64,000 nucleotides of DNA, taken from Bradyrhizobium xenonodulans. Lineage in GTDB: Bacteria > Pseudomonadota > Alphaproteobacteria > Rhizobiales > Xanthobacteraceae. Positions within the stretch are counted from its first letter, which is position 1. Each line of letters starts with the position of its first letter. Location of the stretch: contig NZ_CP089391.1 of assembly GCF_027594865.1 (NCBI RefSeq), forward strand, positions 5,734,501 to 5,798,500. Reading direction: 5' to 3'. Below are positions 60,598-64,000 of this stretch, one piece after another. The translations under genes and the position numbers were made by a program. Under the pieces are notes generated by a model. It made no database searches and was not told where the DNA came from. It was given only the letters and a program-made list of their open reading frames with translations.

Positions 60598-61485
60598 ATG
60601 CGTCGGGACTTGGCCGCAATCATCCGCCTTTTGGCGACGGCGCTTCTCGCTCTTCTCGTCTTTGCCGCGCCCGCACGCGCCGAGGATGAGATCCGCATCC
60701 AGGAGGAGATCTGGGCCCTGCCCCTGCCGCTGCCGATGTTCGCCTATCTGGTGCGCCCGGCCGGCGACGGTCCCTTCCCGCTGGTCATCATGAATCACGG
60801 CGTCTCGCTCAACCCGAGAGATCGCAGCTTCTTTCCGCTGGTGGAATTCCGCGACGCCGCCAAATGGTTCGCCAAACACGGCTATCTCGTAGTTGCGCCG
60901 GTCGGCAGCGGTTATGGCGCGCAGGCGATCGACATTCCCGAGCGCGCGCTGTTCGGCCCGTTCTTCTCCAAGGTCGGCAAGTGCACCAATCCCAACTTCC
61001 ATGATGCGGGGCTTGCGGTTGCCCAGGTCGACCTCTGGATCATCGACTACCTGGCCGCCGAGAAGCGCATCATCCCGAAGGACGTGATCGTGGTCGGCCA
61101 GTCCGCCGGCGGCTGGGCCTCGATCGCGCTGTCGAGCGCGAACCCGCCGCAGGTGAAGGCGATTATCACGTTTGCCGCCGGCCGCGGCGGCCGAGTCGGC
61201 GGCAAGCCCAACAACAATTGCGCACCCGACAGGCTGGTCGAAGCGACCGCGGATTTTGGCCGGACCTCGCGGGTGCCGATGCTGTGGATCTACATCGAGA
61301 ACGACACCTTTTTCGGCCCCGAGCTGTCGAAGCGCATGCATGCCGCCTTCACCAGCGCCGGCGGCCGGGCCGAATATCATCTGATGCCGCCATTCGGCGA
61401 CGAGGGGCATTTCTTCATCGGCTCGCCGGACGCGATTCCGCTCTGGTCGCCGCTGGTGACGAACTTTCTCGATGCGCAGAAGTGA
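60598..61485 (+). CDS. Secreted dienelactone-hydrolase-like alpha/beta hydrolase
   Basis: 295 residues. Signal peptide (ALLALLVFAAPARAE), then an alpha/beta hydrolase: VIMNHGVS, nucleophile Ser in VVGQSAGGWAS, acid in IENDTFFG, His in DEGHFF. ATG 60598 sits 6 bases after AAGGAGG, which overlaps the exchanger stop. Periplasmic esterase or lactonase of unknown substrate. Confidence 0.88.
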   Translation: MRRDLAAIIRLLATALLALLVFAAPARAEDEIRIQEEIWALPLPLPMFAYLVRPAGDGPFPLVIMNHGVSLNPRDRSFFPLVEFRDAAKWFAKHGYLVVAPVGSGYGAQAIDIPERALFGPFFSKVGKCTNPNFHDAGLAVAQVDLWIIDYLAAEKRIIPKDVIVVGQSAGGWASIALSSANPPQVKAIITFAAGRGGRVGGKPNNNCAPDRLVEATADFGRTSRVPMLWIYIENDTFFGPELSKRMHAAFTSAGGRAEYHLMPPFGDEGHFFIGSPDAIPLWSPLVTNFLDAQK

Positions 61486-61508
61486 GCCCAAGCTTCGGAG
61501 ACGCGACC

Positions 61509-62093
61509 ATGCCTCGCCCTCTTGATCATCTCTCGGGCCTCCTGATCGTTGCGGTGTTGGCGAGCGCGACGAATTCAGGCATCGCCGCACCGGAGGCGGC
61601 GCAAGCCGAGAAAGCCGCCGAGGTCGCAACGCGCGGTCAGCGCGAAGCCAGGGATATCACCTATGGCGATTGGCAAAAGCTCTGCTTCAAGGCCGGCGGC
61701 GCGCCGATGCTGTGCCGGACTTCGATCACCGGCAAATTCGCAACCGGCCAGACCGCGGTCCGCGTCGACCTGATCGAGCGCGAGGACGCCCCCACCGTCC
61801 GCCTGCAATTGTTCGTACCTGTCGGCATGTACCTGCAACAGCCGCCGAAATTGAGCGTCGACCAAGGCGAGACCTTCCGCGTGCCCTATACTTGGTGTCT
61901 CACCAATCTATGCGTCGCGGCCGACGTAGCGGCGCCACAGGTGATCAAAGAGATGGAAACCGGTAAGGCGCTTCTGCTCGAACTCGCCGATTCGAATCTT
62001 CTTGCCGTGACGACCTCGATTCCGTTGGCGCAATTCGCCTCCGTCCGCAAGGGCGCACCAACCAGAACGCTCGAGCAATACATCGACGAATGA
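61509..62093 (+). CDS. Invasion-associated locus B (IalB) family protein
   Basis: 194 residues, signal peptide (LLIVAVLASATNSGIA). IalB features: YGDWQKLCFKAG, MLCRTSITG, and TWCLTNLCVAAD, with four Cys likely in disulfides. GGAG lies 8 bases before ATG 61509. Periplasmic; its role outside pathogens is unclear. It ends 14 bp from the receiver gene on the other strand. Confidence 0.85.
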   Translation: MPRPLDHLSGLLIVAVLASATNSGIAAPEAAQAEKAAEVATRGQREARDITYGDWQKLCFKAGGAPMLCRTSITGKFATGQTAVRVDLIEREDAPTVRLQLFVPVGMYLQQPPKLSVDQGETFRVPYTWCLTNLCVAADVAAPQVIKEMETGKALLLELADSNLLAVTTSIPLAQFASVRKGAPTRTLEQYIDE

Positions 62094-62107
62094 TGACCAG
62101 AGTGGAG

Positions 62108-62476
62108 TTACGAGATACGGGCGCGCTCGACGGATTCGATCAACGACTGCGCCGCAAAGGGTTTGACCAAATAGGCAACGCAGCCGGACGCAAGCGCCGC
62201 AGCACGGCTCGCGAGGCTGTCATTACCGGTCACATAGATCACCGGCGCCACGACGCCCTTCTCAGCCAGTATTCGCCGCACCTCGATCCCGGACCTTCCG
62301 TCAAGATTGATGTCGAGAATGATGCAAATCGCGGTGTAGAACTTGCCATGATCGAGCAAGGCACCCGCGGTGTCGAACAGCGTGGTGTCGAAACCGTGTC
62401 GTCGCAGGAGCCTGTCCATGCTGGATCGCATGGACGGATCGTCGTCGACGACAAAGACGGACTCGCGCAGGGGCAA
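62108..62476 (-). CDS. Single-domain response regulator
   Basis: 122 residues, receiver only. Acid pocket VVDDDPSMR, phosphoacceptor Asp55 (IILDINLDG), Thr in VTGND and Lys in LVKPF. The start at TTG 62476 is weak but fits the receiver N-terminus. It lies downstream of the FixJ-like gene (178 bp apart), and may act as a phosphate sink or phosphorelay partner. Confidence 0.88.
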   Translation of the reverse strand: MPLRESVFVVDDDPSMRSSMDRLLRRHGFDTTLFDTAGALLDHGKFYTAICIILDINLDGRSGIEVRRILAEKGVVAPVIYVTGNDSLASRAAALASGCVAYLVKPFAAQSLIESVERARIS

Positions 62477-62653
62477 GGCGATCTGCCTTTCCGGGAGATG
62501 ACGCTACGATAGTGGGATAATGAATACGATTGCTCCGCGTTCCGAGCGGACCTCTGTGCACTATTGCACACGGCTCGCCGTGCACTGTCAACACGGCTCA
62601 GCATTGCCCTTTGGGGAAGTCACAACGGGAACCGTGCCGCGGTGACAAAGCGG

Positions 62654-63277
62654 CTAATGGTGGTTCGGATCGAGCATTCCGAGCCGCTCTGCGATCGAAA
62701 CCAGTTCCGCCAGCGAATGAACCTGCATCTTCTCCATGACTTGATGGCGATGCGCCTTCACCGTGCGTTCGGTGGTTCCGAGCTCATGCGCGATCTGTTT
62801 GTTGATCCGGCCACGCACGATGAGATCGAACACCTGCCGCTCGCGCTGCGTCAGCGTGGCCACATGACCGCGAAACGCATCAAGCTTGCTGCGCTGGGCC
62901 CGCACCGTTTGCTGACCGGCCAAGGCGCGCTCGACCGCATCGAGCAGCTGCTCGGAGGATATCGGTTTGGTCAGGAAGTCTTCCGCACCTGCCTTGATCG
63001 CACGAACGGTGGTTGCCGTGTCGACATGACCGGTCAGGAAGATGATGGGCAACATCGAACCTGACGCGATCAACCGGGCCTGCAGGTCGGGACCGCTCAG
63101 TCCCGGGATCCGCACGTCGAGCAGAATACACCCCGCCTGCTCGTCATTCGGCACCGCGTCCAGGAGTTCCAGCGCTGATGCATAGGTCGCGACCTCGTAT
63201 CCCGCGAGCTTCAGCCGACGCTCGATGGCGGTCCGAAAGGACTCGTCGTCGTCAACAACGTGAACGAGGCCTGGCAC
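62654..63277 (-). CDS. FixJ-like response regulator
   Basis: 207 residues: receiver with VVDDDESFR, Asp54 (ILLDVRIPG), TGHVDTATTVRAIKAGAEDF and Lys in LTKPIS; then a LuxR-type helix-turn-helix (LTQRERQVFDLIVRGRINKQ, GTTERTVKAHRHQVMEKM). GTG 63277 follows GAGAGG by 6 bases. FixJ-family proteins activate fixK genes in rhizobia; a FixK-type gene starts 306 bp away on the opposite strand. No FixL heme kinase is in the window. Confidence 0.9.
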   Translation of the reverse strand: MPGLVHVVDDDESFRTAIERRLKLAGYEVATYASALELLDAVPNDEQAGCILLDVRIPGLSGPDLQARLIASGSMLPIIFLTGHVDTATTVRAIKAGAEDFLTKPISSEQLLDAVERALAGQQTVRAQRSKLDAFRGHVATLTQRERQVFDLIVRGRINKQIAHELGTTERTVKAHRHQVMEKMQVHSLAELVSIAERLGMLDPNHH

Positions 63278-63582
63278 CTTTTACCTCTCGCACGAGATTT
63301 AATGAGAACGGCTCGACGTCCCCCTCAATCTTCAAGGTCATCTTCGCGTTTGGAAGTCGGAATATCTGCTTCGCGAAATGTCGCATCTCCACCGCGATAA
63401 GCTTCTCATCCCGCGCAGCAATCGCCGGTGCTGTCCTTTGGTACAATGAACCTTGGGACAATGGATTGAACTACCACCTTGGTCGAAAATCAACTGCGGC
63501 GGGAGTGGATGGCGCGGCGCATTTCCGGCCGAGGATATTTCGTCTGACGGACCAATTCGGCGGCAAGCTGAGGAGTTGGCCT
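63278..63582 (+). other. Divergent region between FixJ-like and FixK-like genes
   Basis: 305 bp holding both promoters. A near-match to a FixK box (TTGG-N7-TCAA, 63479-63493) has the wrong spacing. A minus-strand frame of 69 codons overlaps the regulator start and is not supported. Nothing else convincing. Confidence 0.4.
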
Positions 63583-64000
63583 ATGTTCGTTCGCATCACA
63601 ACAGATCCCACCCTGCGCCCCAACACCCTCCGCGACCTCGGCATGACAAGTCATTCAAATGCGCTGGTGAATTTAAGCGAATTCTCGTACCGAAAGGGAT
63701 CTGAGATCTACGGCGAGAAAGAGCCAGCCGAGTATGTTTACCAGGTCAAGTCCGGCGCAGTACGAAGTTACAAGCTGCTGTCGGATGGCCGCAGGCAGAT
63801 CGGCGCATTTCACCTCGTCGGCGACATCTTCGGGCTCGAGAACGGCAGCGAGCACCGGTTCACGACGGAAGCCATCATCGACACCACGGTGCGCCTGATC
63901 AGACGGCAAAGCCTCGAAACCGTGGCCGAGAGCGATGTCATCGTCACCAGAAACCTGCTCAGCATGACCACAGATAACCTCCAGCATGCGGAAGACCACA
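63583..64000 (+). CDS. CRP/FNR family regulator, FixK type (C-terminus cut off)
   Basis: 139 codons of the N-terminal sensory half are present before the window ends. A cyclic-nucleotide-binding-like barrel is seen: FSYRKGSEIYGEKEPAEYVY, QVKSGAVRSYKLLSDGRRQI, FHLVGDIFGLENG. There are no N-terminal Cys residues, so it is not an Fe-S FNR sensor but a FixK-type protein that would be controlled by expression or another signal. GAGGAG lies 9 bases before ATG 63583. It is the natural candidate for the factor that reads the four TTGA-N6-TCAA boxes upstream in this window. Confidence 0.85.
   Translation, partial: MFVRITTDPTLRPNTLRDLGMTSHSNALVNLSEFSYRKGSEIYGEKEPAEYVYQVKSGAVRSYKLLSDGRRQIGAFHLVGDIFGLENGSEHRFTTEAIIDTTVRLIRRQSLETVAESDVIVTRNLLSMTTDNLQHAEDH

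Noticed and set aside
63252..63461. 69-codon minus-strand frame overlapping the FixJ-like start
   Set aside because: Partly protein-like (from ATG 63386) but overlaps the regulator by 26 bp, lacks a ribosome site and matches nothing I know.
63479..63493. TTGG-N7-TCAA near the FixK-like gene
   Set aside because: Spacing is 7 rather than 6 and the first half-site is off consensus, so I do not call it a FixK box.

Overview
The window is GC-rich DNA of an alphaproteobacterium, most likely Bradyrhizobium or a close relative. The grounds are codon use, many Bug/TctAB-type solute uptake genes, repeated acyl-CoA dehydrogenase/SDR sets, a bradyrhizobial-type DUF3300 protein, FixJ/FixK-family regulators and FixK boxes. 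No rRNA, tRNA, CRISPR array or intact mobile element was seen. About 60 protein genes are supported. Family names come from motif recognition by eye, not from a search.

Left part (1-12.6 kb): the tail of an MFS permease, a Bug-type binding protein, and two very similar 945/955-residue regulators (OmpR-type winged helix + STAND ATPase + helical repeats). The two regulators share a near-identical 34-bp upstream element. Between them lie msrA, osmC, a small protein, a VOC protein and a sensorless HWE/HisKA_2 kinase whose ribosome-binding site sits in a perfect hairpin. Downstream are an orphan protein and an AraC regulator, each preceded by 10-bp-phased direct repeats.

Catabolic part (12.6-33.6 kb): a molybdopterin oxidoreductase and a RidA protein, then an 11-gene minus-strand run read from 27.7 kb down to 15.65 kb. 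In order it encodes enoyl-CoA hydratase, ADP-forming acyl-CoA synthetase, an orphan Liv-type binding protein, an acyl-CoA dehydrogenase, an SDR, a second acyl-CoA dehydrogenase, a second SDR, a carboxymuconolactone-decarboxylase-like protein, TctB, TctA and a third acyl-CoA dehydrogenase. A Bug receptor, a TetR repressor and an SMP-30 lactonase lie opposite. Three copies of the palindrome GACCGATCGGTC mark the promoters and define a likely TetR regulon for uptake and beta-oxidation-like breakdown of an unknown carboxylic acid. A LysR gene diverges from a luciferase-type monooxygenase/flavin reductase pair.

Sugar part (33.6-42.95 kb): an ABC importer (binding protein and two permeases, no ATPase) with two Gfo/Idh/MocA dehydrogenases, a ThuA-domain protein, a xylose-isomerase-like TIM barrel, a LacI regulator and a divergent SDR. 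It resembles trehalose/disaccharide (Thu) loci. Its right edge is a 33-codon remnant of another Gfo/Idh gene, which marks a recombination joint.

Right part (42.95-64 kb): an envelope/energy island in which four perfect FixK/FNR boxes (TTGA-N6-TCAA) sit in front of the transcription units. These units encode DUF3300-S74 fusion/DUF2950/secreted protein; membrane protein/HlyD-like/sensor kinase; an unknown protein with PPK2; a PLP basic-amino-acid-type decarboxylase with an AspT-type exchanger and a secreted protein; DUF1275 with a frameshifted SulP; and a second AspT-type exchanger with an alpha/beta hydrolase and an IalB-like protein. The island ends in a lone receiver, a FixJ-like regulator and the beginning of a FixK-type gene cut by the window edge. 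This low-oxygen, acid/energy-stress type module is the most interesting system here.
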